Source: Helianthus annuus | Taxonomy: Eukaryota; Streptophyta; Magnoliopsida; Asterales; Asteraceae | Assembly (NCBI RefSeq): GCF_002127325.2 | Contig: NC_035439.2 | Location: 145,034,709 to 145,098,708, forward strand | DNA length: 64,000 bases | Reading direction: 5' to 3' | Shown: positions 23,142 through 34,572 of the stretch, piece by piece | Layout of the letters: the number at the start of each line of letters is the position of its first letter | How positions within the stretch are numbered: position 1 is the stretch's first letter | Made by a program: the position numbers and the translations under genes | The notes under the pieces: generated by a model | Database searches by the model: none | What the model was told of the DNA's origin: nothing | The model's input: the letters and a program-made list of their open reading frames with translations, nothing else

Positions 23142-24839
23142 GTCGATGTTACAGGTTTTCAACTCCTTAGATGAACTAAAGAAACGGATACAAGAAATAG
23201 CAAATGCGGATGGTTTCGTTATTGTCACCCGTCGATCAAAGAAAATCGGGGGAAGAACCGGGAGGGTATGGCTTGAATGTGATCGTGGTGGTGAGCACCA
23301 GAGTACAGCAACACTTAGAAAAGCTGGAAGCAAAAAAACCGGTTGCCCGTTTTACCTGCTGGCTGTCCGAAACCACCCGTATGAAACCTGGGAGATAAAA
23401 GACGGAACAATTGAACATAACCACGAACTTTGTGAGGACCTGTCGGCCCACGCGTTTGTGCGAAGGTTTACTCCAAGCGAAATGAAACTGATCGAGCAGC
23501 TGACAGCTCAAAACATGGAGCCGCGCAAAATATTTCAAACGATAAGGAAGCAGGACCCCGACAGGTTTCATGTTCAGAAAGACGTTCAAAACGTTGTAGC
23601 GAAGATTAGAGCCGAACAAAGACAAGGATTGACTCCCATGCAGTCACTAGAAAATGTGCTGATGAAGAACGACTTTATTTACGAGATCCGGGAAGAACCC
23701 GGAACAGAGATCGTAACAGAGATCTTCTTTCTTCATCGGGACTCGAGAGTCTTGTGGCGTGCATTCCCCCACGTCATGATGATCGATGCAACGTACAAGA
23801 CAAACATATACAATATGCCCTTTATCCAGATTGTTGGTTTATACATGCAGGAGGAGATCGAGACTGAGATCTACACAGCGGGGCTAGTGGTGGTTGAAAA
23901 ACCCACTCTTGTTGGGTTTTGGCAGGTGATTGCGGGGGCGGATCATTGGGAGCATGACAAGTCGAAGGGGAGGGTGTCGTTTGTTAGCGACCCACTATAC
24001 AGGTATGTACGTTTATTATTGCAATTATTGTGATTATATGCACTGTTTATTAATCTCTGTTTTTGTATTTCGCTAACACTATCTGCAGGTATCTGCACCA
24101 TTTGCTCGCCACTTCTATATCAGCGCGCGGCTACAGCCGTGAGTGGTGTACGACCACAGATCTTTTTTTCCTATATTGTTTGTTGTATAGGAGGCCGTGC
24201 GCGCTAGCACACGGTCTAGCCCAGTACTTCGCCTCCGGCCATCACCGGCAGGAGCGCGGATTTTTGTATGGCGGGGCGTACGTGACCGTCATTGCCCGTT
24301 CATTTGGCCTCGTACCACATCAGGACCCACATCTACGGACGCCGGCCATCATGCCGACGCGGATGGGTATGCCGTCGCTATGGGGGATGAGGGTTATCAA
24401 GAGGTTCCCGGTTGGCCCGCGGTTTAAAAACCGCGAGGGGGGCGTATGGAGAGAGGAGGACCTACCAGAGCATTTCGAGGACGTTCATCCTCCTGCAGAT
24501 CCTGCTGATGTAGTGCCCGTGGAGGACCCTCCGGAGGATCTAGACGGTGCAGCGGGGCCACAGCCACCGCCACCTGCCGGGGCACCTCAGTTTCCACGTC
24601 ACGCTATTCGAGGTGGTGCCCCAGGAGCTGCACTACATCCGGATGTACTAGCCAGGCTTGACAGGCTCGACGATTTGGTAGGTTGGTTGGTACGGGCGGA
24701 GCAGGATAGACGAGAGAGAGAGGGATTACCCCCGATACCGCTTCCACCGGTTCGAGCACCACATCAGCAGCAGCAGCCGCAGCAGCAGCACCAGCCGCAG
24801 CAGCAGCATCAGGATTCAGATTCGGATTTGGATGCATAG
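22302..24839 (+). CDS. FAR1-type MULE transposase fragment fused to Athila-type ORF1 domain
   Basis: Four exons fit splice consensus and phase: 22302-22376, 22462-23016, 23155-24002 and 24089-24839, about 742 residues. Exon 2 encodes a Gly-Tyr repeat (GYGGDG, ~15 units). Exon 3 begins with a FAR1/WRKY-GCM1 zinc finger (Cys in WLECDR, Cys in TGCPF, His pair in EHNHE) and enters the MULE transposase core with its first catalytic Asp (MIDATYKTN). At FIQIVGLY the transposase stops. The sequence continues in frame as an Athila ORF1-like domain (DPLYRYLHHLLA across the last intron, FFLYCLLYRRPCALAHGLA, FLYGGAYVTVIARSFG), ending in a Pro- and Gln-rich tail. The remaining D and E catalytic residues are absent, so it cannot be an active transposase on its own. 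The upstream ATG is the first in the leader after the left inverted end. Confidence 0.7.
22603..22872 (+). repeat. 18-bp minisatellite coding GYGGDG
   Basis: About 15 units of GGATACGGAGGAGACGGT lie inside exon 2, with variants CAC and CGT at the Asp codon and TGGTGGA units near the end. All frames of the unit lack stops except where variants occur, which explains several overlapping open frames here. Confidence 0.9.
23035..23147. repeat. (ATT)n microsatellite in intron 2 of the MULE gene
   Basis: Near-continuous TTA/ATT run directly before the splice acceptor at 23154. Confidence 0.9.
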
Positions 24840-25502
24840 ACCTGTTGTTGTTTTTATTGTTATTGTGGATGTACAAACTTATCTTCTATATTTTTGTTAT
24901 GGATGTAAACAGTTATCTTATATATGTCATATTTATGTTTGTTTTCAGTTATTCGGTTACTCAATGATTGTTCTCTTAAATTTAGATAATACGGAAACAA
25001 TATAACCCCTGAATATAATACGGAAACAATATTTGAAAGAAATAAAATTTTAATCGAAAGAATAATATTTAAAAAAGTAAAATGTTAAAAACAATATAAT
25101 ATATTTAAAGAGCCGATTTTTAAAATAGTTGATTTAATCGACGCTGAAACAAAAAAATTTTTTAAACTTTTTATAGTGTAAAAAACAAAAAAAAACAAAA
25201 CTTTTTTAAAAATAAAAAAAAACGATTTTTAAAGGCAAATAGTTAATTTTTAAAAAACAACAACTTTTTATAGTGTAAAAAAGAAAAAAAAAACTTTTTT
25301 TAAAACCTAAAAAAATTTCATCAAAAAAACACATCTTCAAAAACCATCCAAAAAACCAACCCAAAACCCACCAAAACACCCCTCATTTCAGCCAAAAAAA
25401 AATACCAAACAGAGACGCCTCGTATAGCCCCATACCCTGCGTATAGGGTTCCTTAAACAACGTGCCTGACACCCTCTGTACACCCATCGAATTCAGTGCA
25501 TG

Positions 25503-25532
25503 GACGCCTCGTATAGGTCTATACGAGGCGTC
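25503..25532. repeat. 14-bp-arm palindrome in right MULE end
   Basis: GACGCCTCGTATAG, two bases, then its reverse complement: the same palindrome as 22061-22090 in the left end apart from the central bases. A degenerate half copy lies at 25413-25427. Confidence 0.85.
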
Positions 25533-25594
25533 TAGGTTTGCAAAAGTGTGGATTTAGGCGCAGTGGGTGTCCGGATAGGCGGAGCCTTATTCAA

Positions 25595-26745
25595 TCAAGA
25601 CCCAACCAACAGGTTGGATCAACACCACAGTTACATTACAACGTGCAGAATAACCAAATAATCACACATTCATACAAGACACCTCAAAGTTACACCACTG
25701 TGCCCATGTCAAGCTGTTAGCTTTGGCCCGATTCTTGACCCACACAAACCCGAGACGTTTAATCTCCTCCTTGATGCCTTCTATACTGCCGGTTTTCTAC
25801 TTGAAAATCCACTACTCATTTATGCATTTTTGCCTGTCCATTCTAATTGTCATATCTTCTTTGCCGTCTCAACTTAGCTTAGGTAAAGCATCAAGTACAA
25901 GAGAACATTTTTTTTGAACTGTACAAGAGAACATTTTAATACAAGTATATCTTGACAATTTAGGTATAGCAAGTGTATTTTTCAATTTTAATACAAGAGA
26001 ACATTTTATAGCATTTTCCATTGAACGTACTTCGTCCCCAATTTTCAAACGACTATAACGTTTTCATATCATAAAATTTAGAAAAAATTATATCGTTTTA
26101 ACGAGTATTTCGTTTTCTTTAATTTGAGCAGACTATTTCTGTGGTTTTCTTAATTTTTAAAAAAATTATTTAAAAGCTATAAAGTTACGAGATTTGTGTA
26201 ACGTTACATGATATGTTACAGTACGTAATTACCGGAGAAAAAACCATAATACCGTTTTTCATTTGTTTTTTCAATTGCTGAAGCTTTCAAATTACGTAAT
26301 TACCTCTGCGTTATTTTGAGTCGATGATCTTAGGGAACCAATGGATATGGATGTTGCGTATTGTATGGTTACCCTCATCTCTCTTCTTATTAGAACAATG
26401 AGATGATGATATAATACTATTTAAACTAAAATCATTAATATTTAAACATTTTGATGTTCAGTTGGTTGAAATTCTTTAAAAATGTAAACTAAATTATATT
26501 CATCGATTCTTTGGTTTGATGGATTTATTATAGTCTAAGGGATAACATGTTTAGGAAATGCGTAATGAGGGATTATAGGGTGTGAAAGTTTTGATAACGT
26601 TCTAACACCATTCTTCTGGTATTATAGGGGCGTGAAGAGAGATGGTCATTTCTAAGATAATGACAAATGAAGAGAAAACAAAATAGAAAGCAATGATTGA
26701 AAGAGCATTAAAAGACGTTATCCATTACACAATTTTTAAAGGTTA
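25595..26745. other. AT-rich DNA, no gene seen
   Basis: Only short open frames without domains. The motif TTGCCTGTCCATTCT occurs at 25826 and also just left of the MULE at 21829, so the flanks may belong to a pre-existing dispersed repeat. Confidence 0.5.
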
Positions 26746-26977
26746 TTAGACCATGGGGGTGGTTCGGGGAAGCCCTTTGTGGCAACTCATGTGGCACCTT
26801 CTCCCAAGGGGAACACCATGGATCCCCGTTCTCCCCGAGCTCACTTTTGAGATTTGAGGATGTTGATTGGTTGGAGGGGAATGGGTACACCACTCCCCTA
26901 GATGGGGAAGATGATGAGGTGGAGGTAAGGTGATGATGTGGATGTTGGGGAGGGTTACACCACACCCCATGGTCTAA
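26746..26977. mobile_element. Tourist-like MITE (TTAGACCATGGGG ends)
   Basis: TTAGACCATGGGGGTGG at the left is mirrored by ACACCCCATGGTCTAA at the right, ~226 bp between TTA and TAA. The ends match those of the 45089-46933 Harbinger element (GACCATGGGGTAT), so this is probably its short relative. The two flanking triplets differ at one base. Confidence 0.65.
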
Positions 26978-27730
26978 TGATGTTAATTTGGCGAAATATA
27001 GTAAATTACAAAAATCGTCCTTTATGTTTACACCATATTGCAAATCATGTCTTTTATCTTCAAAATTTACAAATAATGTACTCTACGTCTACAAATCCTT
27101 ACACGTTACATCCATTAACCCTAACTCAATTAAATTTTAGTGTTAAATTAGGAAACACAAGGGTATTTTGGTCTTTTACCCATTTATTTAAAAACATTTT
27201 AATAACTACTGTCATCGTCACAACGTCACCATTGTGGCCGCTAGCACCGCCTCATTGTTACCATCAAAGCAGATACACCACCATCACCACAACTAACACA
27301 ATCATCATTTTGATCACCGCCGCCTAAGGACTGCCTGCCGGACGGTTTCAAGTCCACTGCCACGACCAACACCAACACAACAACTTCTGTTTTTGTTGCA
27401 ACCTTCATCACCACCACATTCCAAGTTATGTAACAAATTTAAAAAATCAAATATAATTATTTGTAAATTAAATTCATCAAATATTGATTACCTATACAAA
27501 ATCAAATTCATTCAGTTATATTCAGTTATAGTTTTTTAAAATTATTATATATAACAAAAGAGGGTTTCTATTATTTTATTATTTTTCTTTGATAAATTTA
27601 CCAAAATGTCATCAAGTGGTTTTTATTTCTATTTTTGTATTAAATCCTTCAATTTTTAGCATTGTCCCTAACACTTTCTCAACTTTTTAAAAAATTTGTA
27701 AAATATCACTTTTGACTCCCTCAAGTTTTA
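26978..27730. other. No gene seen
   Basis: AT-rich with a short CACCACCACAA-rich stretch near 27225-27420. Nothing recognised. Confidence 0.5.
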
Positions 27731-28192
27731 TGTGCTTATTTTATGTACGTGGGTCAACTATAATACGTTTCCGTGCTTATTTCTATTTACGTTTTTTGTT
27801 GGTCTATGCATTGTCTGGAAACGAGTCGAGTCAAATATAATATGTTTTCACTAGACGGTATAAATTCGAGTTACTTTACGTTTCGACTCCGCCGCCACAG
27901 GTGGTACCATTTATTAACGTATAAAACGCTATTTTCTTACGTGCTTATTTTAAGTATGTTTCGTTATAAATCCAAGTTAGTTTACGTTTTACCTTTTGAC
28001 TTAAATCTTCTTGGTAATGAGTCAGTTCAAATATAATACATTTTCGTGCTTATTTTCATGTGCGTTTTTAGTTAGTCTACGTTTTAACGTAACTTTTGTT
28101 CGAATACGAGTCAACTCAAATATTTAACGGTATAAGTTCGAGTTATTTAACGTTTTGACGCCGCCGCAACACGCGACGGGTCAAAATACTAG
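27731..28192 (+). mobile_element. Helitron 3' part and terminus (plus strand)
   Basis: It ends with a hairpin CCGCCGC-AACAC-GCGACGG (28161-28179) followed ten bases later by CTAG (28189-28192) before T. The preceding ~450 bp, with GAGTC..TCAAATATAAT and TAAATTCGAGTTA motifs, resemble the inverted sequence at 43758-44150, which ends with the same hairpin. Both therefore belong to one Helitron family in opposite orientations. Confidence 0.6.
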
Positions 28193-29540
28193 TTTTAAGA
28201 AAAAGTTCATAAATTTTCAAATACAACTTCTCAAAATATCATTAAAAGCAAAAGCCTCTAAAATAATTGGCGTTGTCAAATGAGACAACATTTTCCATGC
28301 TACGTTCTGTACTTTTAAACATTAGTGTAAACTCAATAATTTATTATCATCCTTAGCTAAAAAACAAAACTAAGGTAAAAAATGGAATGTGTAAAATTAA
28401 TTATAAAAAATGTACAATGGCTTTCTTTAATTATTACTGTAGTTCGATAACGAAAAGATCAATCATTTTTATATGCAAAAAATTTAAGTGTTTATATTGT
28501 TTGTAATTTTATTTAAACCAGTTGCCGGTTTATATCAATCGAAGTATGTTTCTAACAGTTAAAGTTAGTGAAAAGAAAGTTTTTGGAGTTTTTATTTTAA
28601 TGCTAACGGATCAATAATCTATATTATATTATATTATATTATATCATATTTTAGAATGGTTAACTCACATTTTATGTAAGTGCTCTGTACAACAATCCAT
28701 CAAGATTAAAATCCTCAATCAAGGAGCGCATTTATTACATACTTTCAATAAATTTAGGCTATAATCCGCTTGATGAATAAATAAAAATAATTAGAAATCT
28801 AAATAAAAGTGAATTGTTTCAAAAGAATTATAGATAGTGCATACAAACAATTACATTTTACGCTCTTTAAAATCAAATTGGACGTCAATAAAACTCTATT
28901 TGATTTATCAATGTTTATAAATCTTTTAAAAACATCAGAAATTAAATATTCGACCCTGTGTATAATTCGCTACCTAAATTAAGTTGAGATAACCAACTTT
29001 TAATAATGTTTAGAATTAGTTTTTTTAATATTTCTAGATTAAGTTGAGATAACCAACTTTAATAATGTTTAGTATTAGTTTTTTTAATATTTCTAGATTA
29101 AGTTGAGATAACCAACTTTTAATAATGTTTAAAATTAGTTTTTTTTTTTTTTTTTAATATTTCGAGTTGTGAAAGTGCAACATTTTTTTCAAGTCATGTG
29201 TTTCAAAGTGTAGAAAATTCTTCCACCAAATAATAAGTCTAACGACCTCCTCACCCATACCAAGTCGTCTTGTAGACCCAACTCAAAAAAGCTACCAATT
29301 TTTTTGAGACCATGACCAAGTCAACCCAACCAACGTATCCAAGAGATTACAAATACTTTGAATCCTTTTCTTTTTTTCTTAACCCCTTTTACCCATTTCT
29401 TCACATTCTTTTCTTCATATACACATACATTTATCATTATATTTATACCATCATTTTTCTTGTATACGCTACACCAACATTTTGTTATACACATTAAACC
29501 GTTCTTAACTCGAAAATAGAGACCGCGAAAACCGTCATTA
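28193..29540. other. Upstream region of the WRKY55-like gene
   Basis: AT-rich. It holds an (ATATT)n run near 28618-28645, a ~62-bp triplicate at 28979-29160, and a W-box core (GTTGACTT on the minus strand) near 29318-29325. A weak TATA candidate is TATATTTATA near 29437. No other gene is seen. Confidence 0.45.
28979..29160. repeat. Three ~62-bp tandem copies
   Basis: Each copy contains TTAAGTTGAGATAACCAACT, then AATAATGTTTA and AGTTTTTTTAATATTTC. They lie 380-560 bp before the WRKY55-like ATG and could affect its promoter spacing. Confidence 0.85.
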
Positions 29541-32157
29541 ATGGAAGAAATTGCTTCTTTGCTCTCTTTTGGGTGTAAGTTAGTTAAAGATCTAGAAGAA
29601 ACCCTACCCAACATGGCAAACCAGCCTCATGTTCTCATTAGTTCATGTGATGATATCAGTAAGGTTTTCGGTAACGTGCGCGACCGGTTGAGCATGGCGG
29701 TGCAGGACTATGGGAACCACGAGGCGCAGGCTGGTGGCGGTGGGTCGGTGTCGGAGTGGCTCAGGAGTTCACAAGCAATGAATATGCAGGTGTTGCATGA
29801 ACATGAACAAGTGGCTCAACACCAGCAGCATAGGTTTGATCAGGGTGTTGGTGGTCAAGAACATTTGGATGGTTCGTTGCTACGAACACGAAGAAGGTAA
29901 TGGGAAATTATGGTTTGACAAAATGAATTATAAAGGTGGTTAATTTTTTATTATGTTTAGAACATGTTTTGTTTGAAGTTTTCCATGAGTTCATACTTGG
30001 AGGGAAAAAAGACTCTACATAATCTTACATGCAAATTTTTTTGTATATATAAAATGGGTCCTACACTCCTACGTATGCCCTACATGTTAAAGAGGCAAAT
30101 CTATAAATGCATGCAAAAAGAATTTATTTATGTAAGATTCAAATTTACGTCACTATTTTTCCTAATATGGAATCTAAAAAAAAACCACTAAACTATATAT
30201 ATTTGTTGGTAATCCATCGGAAATCACCAACGAATTGCCGAGGGAAACTATGACGGTCTAACCGACAATTACTGACGAAAAATGTGTCGAAAATGAGACT
30301 TTGCACTAGAAAATTTGTCGGTAATCCGTCAGTAACCGTCGGTTATACTAATTATTTTTTAGTGTAAACTAGTTGTTAATTAGAAATGTCAATCGCTACA
30401 CATTATAAGTCATAAACAATGTTTTTAGAACTAGACCGACACACTAAACGACAGGGCTCGGTCTTAGAGCCTAGTTTGCCGGTAATTGAAGAACGTAAGA
30501 TAAACGTTTTTTTACAGATTTTTCACCGCTTAGTTAAAAACTAGCTGATTTACACATGTCATTCCTTGGGGTAAACAAACTAACGCTACATACATTGTTC
30601 TTCTTTAACCGGTAAAACTATTAAGGTTTTTTGAACGGCAAAATTATTTTTAATCCTGTCGTTTGTGCGACTTGAACTCCCTCTCAAGGTGTTTAAAGGT
30701 TTTATCTTTACCAATGGACCACCAACTATTAAGTATTGTCCGGTTTTCAAAAGATTATATATTTCTTGTTTGTAAATGCAGAAAACATGAAGCGGATAGA
30801 CGAACCATTAGAGTGCCTGCGCCTAGAATGGGGAACACAGAAGTTCCACCGGAAGATGGCTACACTTGGAGAAAATATGGTCAGAAGGAAATTCTTGGTT
30901 CTAGATTTCCAAGGTATATAAATCAAAGTCAACAACATATTATTCGAACATAACAGTTTTCTTTATAAGACCAAAACACATGTTAACCTTCCAAAACTAA
31001 ATTAAAAAAAAAATGAGTTAAATGTCATTTTAGTCCTTATGGTTTGGGTCATTTTGCCAGTTTAGTCCAAATGTTTGAAACATTGTCATTTTAGTCCAAA
31101 TTGTTTCAAGCGTTGCCATTTTAGTCCACTGGGTTAACTCCGTCCATTTTTTCTATTAGCTAGAAAGGTAATTCGATTATTTTATATGGTCGAATTGCTC
31201 TTCTAGTTAACAGAATTACATATAAAATGACCGAAATGCCCTTCTAGTTTACAGAATAAAGGATGCAGTTAACCTAATGGACTAAAATGGCAATGTTTGA
31301 AAGCTTTGGATTAAACTGATGAAATGACCCAAACCACGGTGTATACGGTGTATAAAATGATACTTAACTAAAAAAAATTAACACAATTTTTTGAGTGTTT
31401 GTGTTACACGTCAGATTGAAAGTTTCTTGTCGCAAATCTTGAAAGTCCACAATTCTATGATTGCAACGGGTTAAAAGTGACCTTTTTAATTGGTTGAATT
31501 CAACGGTTTTGGTATACAAGGTGGTCCTCTTGCCACGACATGTGTTTACTGTCGTTTGAATATTCAACCTTTCAAATATTTAATTTCATGCTTACCATTA
31601 CCATTACCATTCTGTTAATTTCTAGATGATAAACGACTTTAAATTTACACTTCGGTCCCTTATATTCCAGGGGATATTACAGATGCACCCACCAGAAATT
31701 ATACAACTGTCCAGCTAAGAAACAAGTACAAAGACTTGATAACGACCCCTTCACTTTTGAAGTAACATATCGGGGTGATCATACATGTACCATGTCCTCT
31801 ACCGCGCCCTCCATGGCCCCACCACCGCCAGTCGAGGCTATAACCACCCATTCTCCACCAACTCATTTGGCACCTACGGCGTCACAATCACTCCCTCAAT
31901 GGTTATCGATAGATCTCAAACAGTCAGTCGGAGATCTTTATAGTATTACGCATCAAAGCATGCAACCCTTTAGGAACCAAACCGATATCGGTAATGAGGC
32001 AGGCCCATCGTCTCCTACTAACTATGTCGACTATCCAAGAGTGACAGATCTAGCGGATACGATGTTTAATTCTGGTAGTAGCAGCAATAATAGTATGGAA
32101 CTAATTTTTTCTTCTCAAAATGAAGAAAAAAAGGAGGGTGGAGATAATACACATTAA
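29541..32157 (+). CDS. WRKY55-like: Group III WRKY transcription factor, WRKY55-like
   Basis: Exons 29541-29896, 30782-30913 and 31671-32157 join in frame to 324 residues. The N-terminus has a leucine-rich helix ([18 protein letters not shown]). The WRKY domain has WRKYGQK at 148-154 and a C2HC zinc finger: Cys168, Cys176, His200, Cys202 (C-X7-C-X23-H-X-C), the group III signature. Intron 2 splits the Arg codon after FP inside the domain, the conserved WRKY intron position. The stretch [21 protein letters not shown] and the [18 protein letters not shown] finger recall Arabidopsis WRKY55; this is from memory of the family, not a search. The C-terminus is Ser/Pro-rich with an acidic end. It would bind W-boxes in the nucleus. 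Intron 2 contains a MULE-type MITE (31015-31369). Confidence 0.88.
31015..31369. mobile_element. MULE-type MITE in WRKY intron 2
   Basis: The left end GAGTTAAATGTCATTTTAGTCC and the reverse complement of the right end (AGTTAAGTATCATTTTATAC) are related. Both continue into GTGGTTTGGGTCATTT..AGTTTA and CATTG(T/C)CATTTTAGTCC. Possible 9-bp flanks AAAAAAAAT on both sides are low complexity. The ends resemble the larger MULE at 34573-35885. Confidence 0.6.
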
Positions 32158-33236
32158 TTACATACATTAAAAAAACAATCAAGTTTTTGTACCTTTAGGA
32201 ATGCTACATTTAACAAATAAATAGGTTATCTTTGGTAAGGTTCTAATTGCCAAATGTATAAGTTTCCTTTCATCCTTTTAGCTCATGTAATTTATGAAAA
32301 TTGATTTTACATTTTACTTTTTTTATTGCACTTTCTATTATTTATGAAAATTAATTTTACACTTTACTTTTTTTATTGCACTTTCTATTTGTAAATTGGT
32401 GTTTTAATAAGATTGAAAGGTTTTTATTTTATTTTGTTATTGTTAGTTTTAGAAACGTTTTTAGATGTATGTATGCATGCATGAATGTATATAAATGTAT
32501 ATATGTGTAATATATATTAATATCTTGTTCTTGTTACCATGGTCCATCACCCCCACTAAGGCCACGACCCACGAGTGCTTGCCACCCTAAGTCCCACCAT
32601 TCAATTTTTTTTATTTTTTTTTTTTTTTTGAACGGTGAACACAAAGAAAATAACATATCAAATCTACTTTCTCAAGATATACAAGTTAGTTATTGTTGAC
32701 TGAAATTCCCGACTCCTTACAAGTCGATGATGGGAAAGGGTGACAAAGGAGTTCAAGTTACAAGTCGGTGAACTTGAAGGACCGTATTTAACAAGTAGGT
32801 TAAATTGGTTAAGTTTCCTAATTACATTAAGGTGTAGGGAGTGGTTAGACACTTGAAAGTGATAAACTTCAAAATCCACCAATGAGAGTGTGCCATGTCA
32901 TTCAATGAAAAGTGTTTAAACTATGCTCAAATTGTTGGCAATGGTTAGACACTTCATGAATTGGTAAACTATTTAAAAAAATGAAAAATGTGTGATTGAT
33001 TAAGATGACATGGACCCCACCCCACACACCCCCTCTCTCTCCTACCCTCCCTCTCCCCGATCGGTAACCCATCTCCACTTCTCCGATTTTACCGAGCGGC
33101 AAAACCCACCGGCAGTGGTGTTACCGCCCGGTAAACCACCTTTGCCGAGTGGGTTTGCCGCCCACTCCGGATAACATTATAATTATTTGGTAATGTCTTG
33201 GCCACCAAGTTAGGGTTAGACATTATTAAAAGATAA
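32158..33236. other. 3' flank of the WRKY gene, no further gene
   Basis: It contains a ~51-bp direct duplication (about 32288-32390, TTATGAAAATTRATTTTACA) and a poly(T) tract near 32606-32630. The remainder is AT-rich with a CCCTCTCTCTCC stretch near 33025-33060. Confidence 0.5.
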
Positions 33237-33870
33237 GAGAAGAGATAAAACGAGTTATGTTTTATGAGTTATTGCAATCAAGTTTTTTGAGTTATATTTT
33301 CTTGGTTATAATAAAAGTTCTTGGAGAGTTATTCCATTTGTTCTTGTTCTTATGTTTGATTATTCGATTGGGACTTGAATTGGTATAAGAGCCAAGTTCA
33401 ATCATCATAATCAAAACAAGGAGCCAAAGTTGAATTCTCACCGGCTTTCGGAGTTGTTGATCGAAGCCGGCGTTTGAGAGTTCGTGATCTAGACCGAGTT
33501 GAGGGTTCGAGACCAATATCGGCTTAATCAGAACCTGTCAGGTTCCGATTTGCAATCAGCGGCATTACTTAAAGCCTTGGCCAGCGGCAATCAGGACTAG
33601 AGGATTTCCGATCAGAGTAGTCACGTTACCAGCGAAAATCGTTTTGCAGGTTATTGTCGTATGCGGCAATTTCTTTATAAGGCATTCTAGCTGCATTATA
33701 TTAGAGAATAAAAACAAGAGACAAGAGAAGAGATAAACTGAATTATGGTTTACGAGTTATTGTATAATCATGTTTTTTGAGTTATATTTTCTTGGTTATA
33801 ATAAAAGTTCTTGGAGAGTTATTCCATTGTTCTTATTCTTGTGTTCGATTATTCGATTGGGACTTGAATT
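33237..33870 (+). mobile_element. TRIM candidate (miniature LTR retrotransposon)
   Basis: Two ~140-bp direct repeats (about 33237-33379 and 33724-33873) share GAGAAGAGATAAA, TTTTTTGAGTTATATTTTCT and GATTATTCGATTGGGACTTG. The first is followed at once by TTGGTATAAGAGCC, close to the tRNA-Met primer site common in plant LTR elements. The ~345-bp interior has no coding sequence. The LTR outer ends are not TG/CA clean, so the element is old or the limits are imprecise. Confidence 0.55.
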
Positions 33871-33873
33871 GGT

Positions 33874-34091
33874 TGCTTGAGGTGGCTTGATTTTTTTTTG
33901 GGATCCGACAAGATATTCAAGAAATAAAAGAAAACAATTTGTTTATTTTTTTCTTCTTTGTTGCTGGTGACGTAGAACAAGAATACACAAATACAAGTTT
34001 GTGTTATTTTCGGTTGAACAAGTTTACGTTCACTGTTGACTTGAGTTGTATTATTTGATTCGAGTAAGTGGGTTCAATTCAAGATTTATAT
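33874..34091. other. Short unassigned spacer
   Basis: AT-rich sequence between the TRIM candidate and the next MITE; nothing recognised. Confidence 0.4.
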
Positions 34092-34094
34092 TTA

Positions 34095-34439
34095 GGTCAT
34101 GTGTAGTCATAAAGCCCTTTTGTGGGCGTTATGCGACACGTGTCGTGCCACGTCACACAGGGGCTTTATGTCACTAGAGCCCGTAGTCATAAAGCCCCTA
34201 CCTCATCATAACCAAAGTGTAAAATGCAGGGACCAAAGTGTAAAATGCAGGGACCAAAGTGTTTTAATGCAGGGACCAAAGTGTAAAATGCAGGGACCAA
34301 AGTGGAAAATGGAAACAACAAAACGCCGTGAAAAAAGTAGCGCCCTCCCCCCATTTTCATCTCATAAAGCCCCCCGTAATGGTGTTCAAGGGCTTTATGG
34401 GGCTTTATGAGGTGAGATGGAGCCCCACTACACAAGGCC
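34095..34439. mobile_element. Tourist-like MITE with internal ~20-bp repeats
   Basis: Direct TTA duplication at 34092-34094 and 34440-34442. Ends GGTCATGTGTAGT and, reversed, GGCCTTGTGTAGT. The TTA target and GG ends point to PIF/Harbinger. Near 34214-34305 a GGGACCAAAGTGTAAAATGCA unit is repeated four to five times. TGCCACGTCA follows the left end, as in the neighbouring MITEs. Confidence 0.75.
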
Positions 34440-34572
34440 TTATACACAAAACGCTTGTACTTCGGTAATTTTGAACCTACGTAGCAATGATGTAACTGCA
34501 AAGATTTTTTTCATCTACTTATATTAATAAGTATAATATATAAAATTATTCATATTGTGTTCTCACTGATTT

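Larger units (their letters stand above)
21879..25586 (+). mobile_element. Complete MULE with chimeric gene
   Basis: TTATTCAA flanks the element on both sides (21871-21878 and 25587-25594). Inside it, the left end GGGTGTACATATTCAGACACC and the reverse complement of the right end GGCTCCGCCTATCCGGACACC are related. They continue into CCTAAATTCACAC against CCTAAATCCACAC, giving inverted ends of ~45 bp. Further in, both ends carry palindromes built on TATACGAGGCGTC. The enclosed gene encodes a FAR1/MULE-type protein, which identifies the superfamily. Length is 3708 bp. MULE target duplications are usually 8-11 bp, so 8 fits. Confidence 0.8.
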
